Origin: Torreya grandis
Taxonomy: Eukaryota > Streptophyta > Pinopsida > Cupressales > Taxaceae
Length of the DNA stretch: 64,000 bases
Assembly: GCA_037957365.1 (NCBI GenBank)
Contig: JARHVA010004808.1
Location: 1,364,827 to 1,428,826 of the forward strand
Reading direction: 5' to 3'
The notes beneath the pieces were generated by a model. The model saw only the letters and a program-made list of their open reading frames with translations. It did no database searches and was not told where the DNA came from. Shown piece after piece: positions 48,007-59,939 of this stretch. Made by a program: the position numbers and the translations under genes. The stretch's first letter is position 1. Each line of letters opens with the position of its first letter.

Positions 48007-48882
48007 CTAATATGGTGTTAATGTCCTTTACCCTAACTTTCTTTGAATAGATATATTTTTAAAATTTAAACCCTCCTAACATCAGCCTAATAATCTTTTA
48101 TTATCCACACAAGATAAATAAAACTATAAATATAAGACTTTTAGACTCTATCCACTAGATATAAAATTGATGCAAAATACCAATTCAAACATGAAACAAG
48201 TTGATCAAAACCAAGGTTTTTAATCTCTATTTTTCCTTACTTCTACATACTACCATATATATATATATCTACCCTAAATCCAAATTTTATAGATTTATAA
48301 TCTCATGCACACTTAAGGAACTCAAGAACACTATCATTCTAGAATCACTTGTACTTTCACAACATTTAGTTGGGGAGAATTACATCAGGTTTGATCCATC
48401 CTTAAAGTATTGGTATGTAGGCAACACTCTTCACAATGGGGTGCTGAGGATGTCCAACCTATCCTCTTAATGAACACACATTTTTAGATCATGCCTTACT
48501 TGCAAGGAGTTAAGGTTTGCATCATAAATAAGCTATTATAGGAATAATACAAAGTTTAAGACTTCATGCATAGGTACACCTAAAATTTATCAATAATCCT
48601 ACATTAAAGACACTAACATGATTTTTAGGACACTAGAGCCACATGGAACTACTATCTAAATGTGGTGATACTATCCAAGAGATGATTTGATGTAGGGATC
48701 TAGTTGATGACACTTATACCTATTTGTATCTTAGTATTTAGCACTCATATCTTTTGTTAAATAAATTCAAAATGTATAAAAATCATTGATTATTTATTAG
48801 ATATTATTTCATTAATTTATACTAACCATACCTTTAATCAAACATAGGATTTACATTAGTAAAACCCTAAAATATTAAAACA

Positions 48883-48897
48883 TTTGGTGAACCTGAC
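48883..48897 (+). promoter_or_regulatory. primer-binding site of the gene-less element
   Basis: TTTGGTGAACCTGAC follows the LTR end CA after two bases. It shares TTGGTGAAC(C/T)TGAC with the gypsy element's site at 21694-21681. The matching tRNA was not identified. Confidence 0.7.
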
Positions 48898-51800
48898 TTA
48901 CTTTGAATATTGCCTAAAACCACAGTTTTACATAGGGTTTACCTTCTACAAATTTTTTTCACTAAATCAGGTTACAAACTTCTATTTTTTTTAGCATAAC
49001 CTAGCTCATTTTATCAATCCCACATTAGGGTTTCATTTATTTAATGTAAATTAATTTTTTTCAAAGTAACCCTAATTCAAAACCCTAACCCTAGATAATC
49101 CTAGGGTTTACATTTATAGCACTCATATTTTAGATTCATATATATTATGATTTGTATTTCATATAATCATGATCATAATGATATAATAAATTAATCACTT
49201 TTTGTTGCAAAGTCTAATACTTTCATTTGCATGCTTGTTCCCTTTAATTCAGAATGAATTCAAAAAATACATAAACACATGTATAGATGATGATTTATAT
49301 CAATTTTAATATATGTCATATTTCATATAATGTTATATTTATCCTATATGGAATTTCATAAAAATCACACCTATACACACATAGAGGATTAAACACTTAA
49401 GCTAAAAACTATGTTTCAAGTTTTAATGTCATATCTTATGCACAAGAAAGAATCTCTTTCTCTTCCTCATCTCCATGAGGGTGATAGATACTTTCCATAT
49501 AAATAGGTCCATGATATCACCTCTCCATGAGATGAAGTAGCCTATAACAATGGCATTAATACCCATACTCAGTATATTCACACCTCTTCCCTATAACATG
49601 TGTGCTTACATGTTCAATCATAAATAACTAGGGCTTCTATTTGTGAGACTCTATGTGATAAAATTATCAATATGAGAAAGATAATTATAGTTTTAAAAAA
49701 TCAGAATCAAATATTACATGAAAATATTAAAACATTAGAAAAAAAATTTACAGAATAAATCTTTTTAGGGCACACTAGTGTAAATCATGTAATGCATCTT
49801 CATTTAGTCAATTTGTGACAAACAATGTTACATATCAAAACATGAAATCAAAATAAAGTACATCTACAAATAGTGATTCAAAATAATTCATAGATCAATA
49901 AGTGTTTAAGGTACTAATGGAAATGATTAAAGATAAGTTGATCAACTTACCTCCTCTACACCCAATGAGGAGATCCAATTTTTTTTGCATATCGTAGAAT
50001 GCATGGACACCACATCAATTCATGTTTAGCATTGAAAATTAAAATACAATAGATAATGGATATATATGACTCACATAGTGATGCATTATCCACACATACA
50101 ATGGTACATCTACCAATTAAAAAAGGGTCAAATTAAAAAATAGTACAAAAATGGCTACCAAAGCATAACTCAAAGCAATAAAAGGTTCACTAAGCATAAT
50201 TAGAGCAAGAAATGGTACAACCAACACAGGTAAAGCAAAAAATGATGCAAATCTACCTCTCTAAAATGAGGCTCAACTTTCAAATTAGTATGGTTATGAT
50301 CAAAATTATCTATAAAATTTTGATTATCATGGTCAAGGTTTGGGAAAGTAGGCCCAAGACATCACTTCTCCTATTCTAGCAGTTGATAATATTGGTCAAT
50401 AGGCTTTGGGAATTATTGAACATCCTAAGATACATTAGTCATAGATAAATTTTATCAAGGAAAAACATATAGATACATAGTAAATGTTATATAAAGAGAA
50501 ATATCTTAAGTTGTAAAGTCAAAATCATGCTACACAAACAAGAATTCTCAAAATAAGTTTTCTAGCAAAAGAGCCTCCACAACACCATATGTTTACAATA
50601 AGCACAGTTTTGAAGGGAAAAATCATAATCAATATGCCAAATCATAATTAAAAAAGGTCAACTCCATAGTATGAAGAAATTACCTCTAGCATTCCATGTT
50701 ATTATGATTCAGACGATGAACAATACTTAGATTCCTACTATAAAAACATTTAACTATAACATAGAATTCACACTGCATGAGAGATTATTGTTCTACTTTT
50801 GACACAGGACATAGTGATAGTGAGTCTCCCATAAGACTCATCATTTATTATTATTTCTCTTTTATTATACATACTTTCCTTCTCTCTCTTTCTCCTTGTA
50901 CATAGTTCATTTTCATACTGCTTGTACATAGCTTATATGTAGAAAATAAAAAAACATTACAATATTTTCAAAACACAAAAACATTAAAATATTGCTCAAA
51001 AAATATACAAAATATATATTGTATGCATTTTTATGTTTACACTTATTATATTTCCTAAAAACTACATATGATAGCTATCTTAGTATAATCAGTTTTATCA
51101 TACATACATGCTTTACTTGTTCTTGTTGAGTACTTGTATATTGCTTATAGGAGACAAGTCCACTATGTTGGTCTAGACTTACTATTATTTACCCACTGTG
51201 GGCATATACATTGATTCAAGGTTATTAATTTGACATAATCACCCACTTGAGGGCATATTATACATAATTTCTATTACTAGGTTTTATCCTTATGTTCTTT
51301 ACATTCCACTTTTCACATTGATATATCTTGATATTGATCAGTGTTACTCATACTTAGATTTTTTTTGACTATCACTAGTTTAGACTCAGCATATGTACAT
51401 CCTATCTCTTACATAGATTTTTACTACATTCATGCTTGCTTTCATTTCTAACTTTCCTAGTTTATAATTGATTGTATTTTATATGCTTCTTCTATTCAAG
51501 GGCATTTGAATATGCCATTGCTCTGTAGCTCTATGCCATTTCTATTCATGTATGCCTTGGGCATGTGCCCATGTCCACTGTGTGTGATTTCTTGATTATG
51601 TATATATACATTTGAACATTTTATTCTATGTGGCTTTAATATAACTTGCTTGTTGCTTGCATATGTGGACATTTGAACATGTCCTTGTATGTCTTCTTTT
51701 CTCAGATTTAGTGGCATGTGCCCATGCCCCTTATAATATGTCCCCTTGGCCTATTTTAAGTACCTCATGTGTTTTGTATGTATGCTTTATTATATTAATC

Positions 51801-53496
51801 ATGGCCATGAAAATTGTATTTTATTGTTACACACACCAGTTATCGATGCCATGAGGGACCTCATGCATCTACCCTTCCTACTTGGGTGTCATGATGTACA
51901 TCATGCCCCATCCCCCTAAGTAATTACTCAAATTTTATGTTATACACATTGATTACATATATCTTGAAACCTTTATGTAATTTTAGACATAACATATATC
52001 TTAAATTACTTACCTATGCTCATATTCTCTTACATTTTGATGTTATGTTTACACATTGTATTGGATTATCACATAGTTATCATATATGCTCTAGCTAACA
52101 CACATTTTGAAGAGATATTTATTTTGAGGATAGTTCCTACATAGGTTCAATAACTACCCTCAAAATAGGGGGTATTGATAGGGGATTTTCACAGAGATTA
52201 AGCTCCTACATTACATTCACAAAACATTTTTTAGCACATAGGCTCAGTTTCATAAAGTTAGACATAGGTAAAACACAAGAAAAATAGGGAATTGGAAATT
52301 AATATAGTGACTTAGATTTTAGAATAGACAAACATTAGAACCCAATTGGGGACACCAATGACACATGGTGGTATTGTCTAAGACATGACGCTACTATCAG
52401 TAGGGCCCTAATTTTAGGGTAGTTTAGATTAGCTACACTAGTACACTAGGTAAAATATAAGTTTGCATAGATACAACTATAGGTTTGATAGTTACACTAA
52501 GATTTTACTCATATTCACCCTAGTTTAGCTAAGGTTTGTATCAATTACTTACATTTGGGGAATCATGTGTGACATGATCATCCACATATTTAGTTCAGAT
52601 ACATAGATATAATTATTATAACTTAGTCTAGAACTAGTATACTCAGATATCAGATTGGGGGCATGTCCACAACACATTATCTCCATATGATCAGTCACAT
52701 AGGTTGATTAGATGGAATGGAAAACTCCATGTCATTATCTATGATGTATGCACTTGACATCAAATATGAGGTTATCACTCATTTCATGCCTTAATCCATC
52801 TATAGTGGTTAGCATTTCCAAATGGCCTAGAGACACCTAATGTACTTGAGTGGTCACAAAGATGACATACATAGTTAGATATATCTAGTTAGATATTTCC
52901 ATAGGTTTATGCACTTTAGTTTTAGATGCATATAACACATATGGGTGGAAAATTATGGAGTCATATCCTACTTGAGTTCTTGATCCACCCACATGAGATG
53001 GCTAGACACACTTTCAGTCTAATCCAAGCTATTTATAGGTCATGATCCACCAAGCAAGGGTGGCTAATGATGGAGTCAAAATTGGATTGATTTCTTAAGC
53101 CACCCACATATGAGGATTGAGTAACCTATCAGCTTAGTCCAAGTTATTAAATTATTTGGTCACTATATACATGCACACACATAGGTTATCACTAGGTTCA
53201 TGCATTGGTTCATGTACCTAATGAGGTGTATTCATTCATTTCCTCTTTCCCATCTCTTTTATTATTTTTACTAAGTTACTTTTTTATTTATCATAGTCTA
53301 TTTCTTTTGATATCTCTTAAGTAAGGATTAATTTATGCATGTTTCATTTTAGGTCATGCTTTGGATCATGCTTCACATATGCAAACCCAAATTCACATAC
53401 TTAGAATTAGCTACACAATATTCACTTCTTAGATAAGTCTAAGTACACTTATTTTTCCTTTATACTAGTCATTTCACGTTGCTACATTTCTATCAT
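48898..53496 (+). other. internal region without recognised coding
   Basis: 4.6 kb with somewhat higher GC than the flanks and many stops in all frames. Noted within it: telo-box-like 'aaccctaaccctag' at 49080-49094; repeated 'gggcatgtgccc'-type words at 51559-51570 and 51713-51731; a polypurine-like 'caaaatagggggta' near 52161-52174 followed by 'ttgataggggatttt'; and LTR-like text near 52345-52410. No gag, protease, RT or integrase motif was found on reading through both strands. Confidence 0.55.
51559..51731. repeat. GGGCATGTGCCC palindrome and a diverged second copy
   Basis: GGGCATGTGCCC at 51559-51570 is a perfect 12-bp palindrome, followed by 'atgtcc'. A related 'ggcatgtgcccatgcccc' occurs at about 51714-51731. 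Between them are repeated 'catttgaacat' words (51609 and 51669), suggesting a ~60-150 bp local duplication. Confidence 0.6.
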
Positions 53497-53510
53497 AAAG
53501 GTGGGGCAAA
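53497..53510 (+). other. polypurine tract of the gene-less element
   Basis: AAAGGTGGGGCAAA directly precedes the 3' LTR start TGAAATCACC. It is purine-rich with one T and one C. Confidence 0.6.
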
Positions 53511-54721
53511 TGAAATCACCTAAGTGTAGTATTTGAGTGTTAAGAGTGATACTTGAGATAACATATTCCTATCTTAGACCTAGACCTATCTTTGATCCTC
53601 TTATCACACTTTTACAACCTTTTTTTAGAACACAAGTGTCTTTAGTCAGTTAAAACACAATCTTAGAACTTCATTCCCAGATGTTGGCCCTTCATGCCTA
53701 GTAGCCTGAAAACTAGACATTAGCACCACACTAAAGACACTAGAGCCATGTGACACTAGTGTCCCCAACATGGCACTAATGTCCTTTGTATTAAATTTAT
53801 TAAAAAAATATATTTTCAAAAGTTAAACCCTCCTAAGTTCAGCCTAAACATCTTTTATTAACTGCACAAGCTACATAACACTATAATTACATGATTTTTA
53901 GAGCTCGATCCACTAGATGGAAAATATATACAAAATACCTATTCAAACATAAAAATATTTGACCAAAATCAAGGTTATTAATCTTTATTCTTCTTTACTT
54001 ATACATACTACCATCTACAACTACCTTAAGCCTAGATTTTATAGATTTCCAATCTCAAGCACACTCAAGGCATTCAAAACCATTATCATTCTGGCATCAC
54101 TTACACTTGCACCAACACTTAGGTGGTGATAACTACATTAGGATTGATCCCTCCTTTGAGTATTGGTATGTAGGGTAACTCTCTTTTAAGGGGTGTTAAG
54201 GATGTTTAGCCTATCCTACTAATGAACACACATTTTCAACTCATACCTTACGTGTGAGGATTAGGGTTTGCATCATAAATCAATTATTATAGGGAAATAT
54301 ATAGTTTTAGAATTCATGCATATATGAACAAAACCTAGAAACACAAGAACAAGTGCACCCATAATTTAGGAATAGTCTTGCACAAAGGACACTATTACCA
54401 TTTTCAAGACACTAGAGCCATATGGTGTTATTGTCCAAGTATGGCACTACTATCCAAGAGATGATATGACATAGGGATATAGTTAATGAAACTTAGAACT
54501 ATTCGTATCTCAATTTTCAGCACTTAGATCTTCTATGTTAGGTATTTTCTATATAGATCTTTATTTAAACATATTTATTACTATTTTTATAAAGTTAAAA
54601 AGTAAAAATCTATAGCAAATCAATAGTTATTTATTGTATATTATTTCACTGATTTAGACTACTCAGCCTTTTAATCAAACATAGGATTTACATTAGTCAA
54701 ACCCTAAAAGGTTAAAATGTA
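53511..54721 (+). repeat. 3' LTR of the gene-less element
   Basis: It begins TGAAATCACC and ends ...TTAAAATGTA. The expected terminal CA reads TA, as after C-to-T decay. It is about 74 bp longer than the 5' LTR, mainly from an insertion around 54325-54350 and another near 54540-54600. Confidence 0.9.
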
Positions 54722-54726
54722 TGTGG
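54722..54726. other. target-site duplication, right copy (TGTGG)
   Basis: TGTGG follows the 3' LTR exactly, matching 47741-47745. Confidence 0.75.
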
Positions 54727-54911
54727 TCATTAATGGAATACTCTTGGGGATCTGGGGATTTGGTCCCCTTGATTGTGTCATATACCAATTGTTATTTTTG
54801 TGATTAAAAGCAGTTTCCAATTCCAAGCTCTGGTAAAAGATGATTACAAATCAAAAAATACAGTATTGAATATTGTCTAAGATTATAAAATTTTAAATAA
54901 ATGTGCTTGTA

Positions 54912-54934
54912 ATATATATATATATATATATATA
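54912..54934. repeat. (AT)n microsatellite
   Basis: A pure AT run of 23 bp. Confidence 0.93.
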
Positions 54935-55080
54935 AGTAAAAAGGAAGAAAATGAAAATAGCATTCTTAATTTTTAAATTTGTGATATGTAATTATAGAAA
55001 TAATGGGGAATGTACTTCACATGAAAGGGAGATGATATTAGTGGTGTTTTTTATATAAACAAAATCATTGATATTAGGGA

Positions 55081-55117
<37 letters not shown>
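55081..55117. repeat. (AAT)n microsatellite
   Basis: Twelve uninterrupted AAT steps, the only clear trinucleotide run in the window. Confidence 0.97.
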
Positions 55118-57359
55118 GCTATCACCAACACAAAAGTGCACATTATCAAGAAAAAAACACTTAAATTAACAAAAGATTTATGAAGATTCAATATAACGAC
55201 CCTCAAGCAAAAAACTATCAAGTAAGTCTCTAAGATGAAATGAAGAGAACTAGTTGGTGATAAAATCTTAGAAGGTTTACAAAGGAGAATAAAAGACTAT
55301 AGTGAGAGAGAAGAAACTGAAATAATATTTTAAATGGAAGGAAGCGAACTACTTAACGATAAGAATCATAAAAATAACTTTAAAATACAAATAAAAGATA
55401 TTCAAGACGTAAAAGAAAAATGACTATAGAGGTATATATCTATCACTCGTACATTTGCATTTCATTATTAAAAAATAGACAAATCAAAAATCTGGATAAA
55501 AGAACCTTGAATCCATTTGCTTCCTCACTCTGACTTACTTTATTGCTAATAATATCATGTAAATTCACTATGAATATTCTATAGTGTGCAAAAGAACCTT
55601 AAATATTCTAGCTTCCTTGTTGTATATTCCTTTCTTGTTGCTAAAATTGTGCAAGAAAACCTTTCCATTCAATTTTTAAAAACGTTGCTCATATTTTAAT
55701 TCAAAATTAGTAAATTCTACCCATATTTGTATTTACACTATCTCCCTTATTGATTTGACCTTGAAATTGTAAATAATAAAAATTTATAATATGTTTTATT
55801 CAAGTTTTGTCATCTTGTAGTTAAATATGAATTAAATACATATAATATTTATTTCATAGAAAAAGAAAAAAAAAATATTTCACTAAAAACGCATATAATG
55901 CTTGAAATGTTTTCTATTAAATAAATATCAATGATAATAAATGGTTATAATTTCTTATAAAATATGTTTCAAAATATCAAAACAAATTAATAAATGTACA
56001 TGTAGTTTTTATTCACTTTTTTAGATGTTTTTTATTCTTGAATTTAATTAATAAATTAATATTATTATCAAATTATGTTGAAAAGGTAAATCTAATTTTA
56101 AATGTTAAAATAAGTTTCACTTTAAAGGCATATTATTTCTAAATGTTTTTTAATGGTTTGTAAACAAATCATTATTTTTGACATTTGTTAAATAAAAATA
56201 TATATTTTTAAAATTATAATAACTTTAAAAACAAAAAAAGTCATATTTCACAATTACAATAAATATATTTTTCAATTTAATATATTTTTAGAAATTTGAA
56301 ATTTGGGACTAAAATGAACCTAATTTTCTATGGTTAATTTGTTAAAAATATATATTTTACAATTATAATAAATATATATTTTACAATTTAAATAAGTTTT
56401 TTAGATATTTTATTTGGATTATGCCATGTTTTATTTAACTTAAAATTTAAAGTCCAATTCAAATTAAAAATTAATTTCTAAATTTTTTCACTATTAAAAT
56501 AATGAATCATTGCATCATAAACATTTTATAGTGAAACTTTATATACAAATATATATTCTCATAATATCTCAACATTTTTATTAATGAAATAATGAAGCAT
56601 TATTTATTAAATCATTATCACTACAAAATATATCTTTTGATAAACATAATAACATATTATAGTTTGTTGCAAATTCATTAACAAATAGATATATTTTTAT
56701 TAGATTTTAAAATGATTTAAATTCTATTTAAAACACTTTTTTATCTAACTAAAATCTAATCAAATATGAATGTGAATATTAAAGTTAATCAAGATCATAA
56801 TAATTATAAAAACATATAAAATAAATTATATTTATATTATCAATATGTAATATTTTATGTGACTAGATATAAATGGCTAAATCATTGGGAGGAAACCAGC
56901 ACACAACTTTCTCTTTATTCATATTTTATTTTAAAATTTGTATTTGCCTATTCACACCATACAAAAAATAAAAATAAAAATTTGATTTTACCAATTGAAT
57001 TACTACAAAAATATTGATATTTCATATAATATTATTGTTTTCAAGATAAGACATGGCCACTATTTTAACAATGTTTATGAAAAAAGATTAAATTATATTT
57101 CGTTTTCACCTGTCAATATATTACGCATTTTTTTTATTACATAAAAAAATTAAAGATGACTCTATTGTATTAAGGATAAGTGTTAGATACTATTTCAATA
57201 AATCATAATGAAACAAGATAATCATAAATAGAGTTATCCAGTTTAAATATTCAAAGTAATCTATGAGTATAGTCGAACTATAATATAACTAATGATCGCT
57301 AGTCTAATAAAATAGTAAGTCTAGATGATATTTTAAACAAATATTTTTTTGAAAATAAT

Positions 57360-58130
57360 AAGTAGGCCCTAATTCATTAAAATTACCATATAATTTAGAA
57401 AACATCCTTCTATTAGTATTAAAAATTAAAATAAATTAACATAAAAATTGATAATAGACAATTCATTATTTTTTCATTATATAATATATTTTTTTAAATG
57501 GTATTACTTTATTTTACTTTCTACTTAGTATAAATAAAATAATAGCTACTAGTTCATTTAAATTAACAAAAATGTAATTTTTTATAAAAGCAATTATGGC
57601 CTATATTTCATTAAAGATTTACTTTATTATTTTTATCTTTTACTTTGTTCTTTGTGTAAACAAACTAGTGGACACTAGTTCATTTAAGATAATATAATTA
57701 TATGGTTTTAAAAAAAAATTGCAACTATAATTCTTTGAAGATTCACAATACTTGTGTTTTTATTATTTTGTTTAATATTTTTAATAAAATAAATCATCAT
57801 TATTAGTTCTTTAAATATTTAAATTAATGTTTTTATCTTTTACTTTGTTCTTATTATAAACAAATTAGCGGGTACTTGTTCATTTAAATAAAAATAGTAT
57901 ATTATTTTAAAAATAATACATGGGTGAGAATTCATTAAAAAATTAAAATAAATATTCTTATTATAGATTGTATATAAAATTAATTTAAATTTTTAAAATT
58001 AAGTTGTAGAAATACATTTTTATTCTTTGCAAAATATTCTAAAATTTAATTAAGCATGCAAACATTTTTTTGTTTAATTCTAAGTATAATTTAATTAAAG
58101 AGCATTAGTTTAGTTAAAATAAACAATTAT
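57360..58130 (+). repeat. degenerate short tandem repeat field
   Basis: The word 'actagttcatttaa' or a variant recurs at 57548, 57674, 57802 (tattagttctttaaat), 57874 (acttgttcatttaaa) and 58104 (attagtttagttaaa). The longer word 'tttttatcttttactttgtt' precedes two of them (57633 and 57830). Spacing is about 70-230 bp. It looks like an old minisatellite or the remains of repeated AT-rich units. Confidence 0.55.
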
Positions 58131-58639
58131 ATTTTTATACTCAATATTTATGTCATTTATTTAGCACTCTTACAACTTCTCTACATAAATTGTGGTTGTA
58201 TTTTATCAAATTCCCTTTCATGAAATTTTATTTTTTAAGGCTATACTGACTAGTTCAAATGAGATTTGTAGTTGTTTCATATTAAATATTAGATAAATTA
58301 TGAGATTGGCATAGTTATGAAAGTGAAATATTTAAATTAAGATGTATTATTTTTTTAAAAATTAAGAGGATAGATAACAACGTTCAATATTGATTTGTTT
58401 CCAAATGGAAATGCAAACTTATAAATATTAAAAATGTACTATACCTCACTTAAAAAAATGTAAAAATACTTCATGCCATTGCTATGGTTGGGAAATTAAT
58501 CCATATAGATATGGTGATAAGACTAGGATTAGAAATTGTGAAAGTGTTCAAAATAGTATTTTTACTATTTTTCAGAGTCTCTACAAACAAACATTAACAT
58601 TATCTATTATCAATTATATAAATGTGCATAACATAATGG

Positions 58640-58640
<1 letters not shown>

Positions 58641-58735
<95 letters not shown>
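58641..58735. repeat. (TG)n microsatellite, 95 bp
   Basis: An uninterrupted TG run. Together with the runs at 11734 and 17261 it makes TG the dominant long non-AT dinucleotide of the window. Confidence 0.98.
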
Positions 58736-58736
<1 letters not shown>

Positions 58737-59939
58737 GGAAAATTTTTCACAATGTATCTAAGCAACACTTATAAAATGTTTAGAATAAGAACTTTAAAAT
58801 TCTAAATTTTAAAAACTAAAGAAATCTTCAAAGGAGAATACAATGATGAAGCAGGCTAAGAGTGCCTCTAAAAAGTAAAATATTTATATAGGACAATAAT
58901 CTTAGTTTTTTATTTGAAGAAAAGTATTTCAAAATTTAAAATTCACTGTTGACATCAAACCCCATAAAATATTAGTACCAACCATTAGATAGTGCCAATG
59001 TTGATAGATTGGTTAGCTCTATGTTAATGCATGGTATAACTACACACTGAGAGGCATATTGATTCCTTATAGAGCATCAAAAGTAAGTGGAGTTTAGTAA
59101 TTATTATATAAGGTTAAACTATTTGACTTAGATATTTAGTTTTTATATTCTCAATGGTAACCATGCCATTGAAGCATAAAAAAGGATTTGTAAGAATACA
59201 AACTTTGTTAGTGCATATGAGATAATGAATAAAATATCTTCTCACATTATTTCATAAAAAGCAACTATCAATCAAGTAATCAACATTTTTAGGTAGCAAA
59301 ATAAATAAAATAATACACGAGTCATGATAAAGTTCATTAACCAATTATATAAAATGAGGATTGTATGGATGGATCAAAATAAGCCTACTGGATAAGAAGT
59401 GTACATGAATAAATAAAAGAATGGAAGGAATTTATTATTTAAATTTAAATTTTTGTATGGATATTACTCAACATTTCAAAACTTTTTATATAATTTATTA
59501 ATATGACTTTTTATTTCATTTCCGTTATTTGAATCTCAAATCTTGAATATTTTTAGGAAAAAACAAGTTGAGAGTTACAAGATAAGTTATGTTTTCTTTT
59601 ACTTCTCAAAGATACATGAGAAAAAAATGGTTATAGAATTTGAGTTTTATATAATGGGCACACTTTAATGTTTTCCTAAAAGATATTTTATCCTAATTTA
59701 TAAAAAAAAAATTGAATCATTTTAAAATAATTTTTTTTAGGGGAAGAAGAGGAGTGATTGTTATTAAGTTTTCAAAAATGATAGATAGAATCTTTAAAAA
59801 TGAGGTTTTATCATGCACTATTATCAGTTCAATATCTATGGAAAATACATTAGACACCTATTATAAAATAATTAAATAACATAGATTAAAAGGAAAATGT
59901 GTTTGAATATTTACAAGAAAGAGATACTAAAAAATTATC
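58736..59939. other. AT-rich stretch, nothing recognised
   Basis: No frame, repeat or element edge that I can support. Confidence 0.5.

Larger units (their letters stand above)
47746..48882 (+). repeat. 5' LTR of the gene-less element
   Basis: It begins TGTAATCACC and ends ...ATTAAAACA. It aligns with 53511-54721 throughout, for example 'ttaaaccctcctaa' and 'acataggatttacattagt' in both. It has a private 20-bp tandem duplication ('gattcccaaaaacctactag') at 47915-47954 that the 3' LTR lacks. The 89-aa frame 48201-48470 lies in the LTR and is not called. Confidence 0.9.
47746..54721 (+). mobile_element. LTR retrotransposon with no recognisable genes
   Basis: A complete-ended element about 7.0 kb long. 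It has matching LTRs at 47746-48882 and 53511-54721, TG starts in both, CA at the end of the first (TA in the last), the flanking 5-bp duplication TGTGG, a primer-binding site and a polypurine-like tract. These signals all give plus orientation. The internal 4.6 kb contains no recognisable gag or pol on either strand; only short frames occur (51717-51496 minus, 51657-51854 plus). It is best read as a non-autonomous element (LARD/TRIM-like in behaviour, though its LTRs are shorter than in typical LARDs). The LTRs are roughly 80% identical by eye, so it is old, and the coding region could instead have decayed beyond recognition. Confidence 0.85.
54727..57360. other. AT-rich stretch, no gene
   Basis: No coding features. 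It contains an AT run (54912-54934), an AAT run (55081-55117), and a two-copy ~95 bp degenerate duplication near 55500-55680 ('agaaccttgaatccatttgc' and 'agaaccttaaatattctagc', each followed by 'tt.ttgctaa.at'). 55750-57360 is extremely AT-rich low-complexity sequence. Confidence 0.5.

Noticed and set aside
51496..51854. Frames on both strands in the gene-less element considered as gag zinc-finger pieces
   Set aside because: Cys and His come from repeated 'catgtgccc' palindromic words; the spacing does not fit CCHC knuckles.
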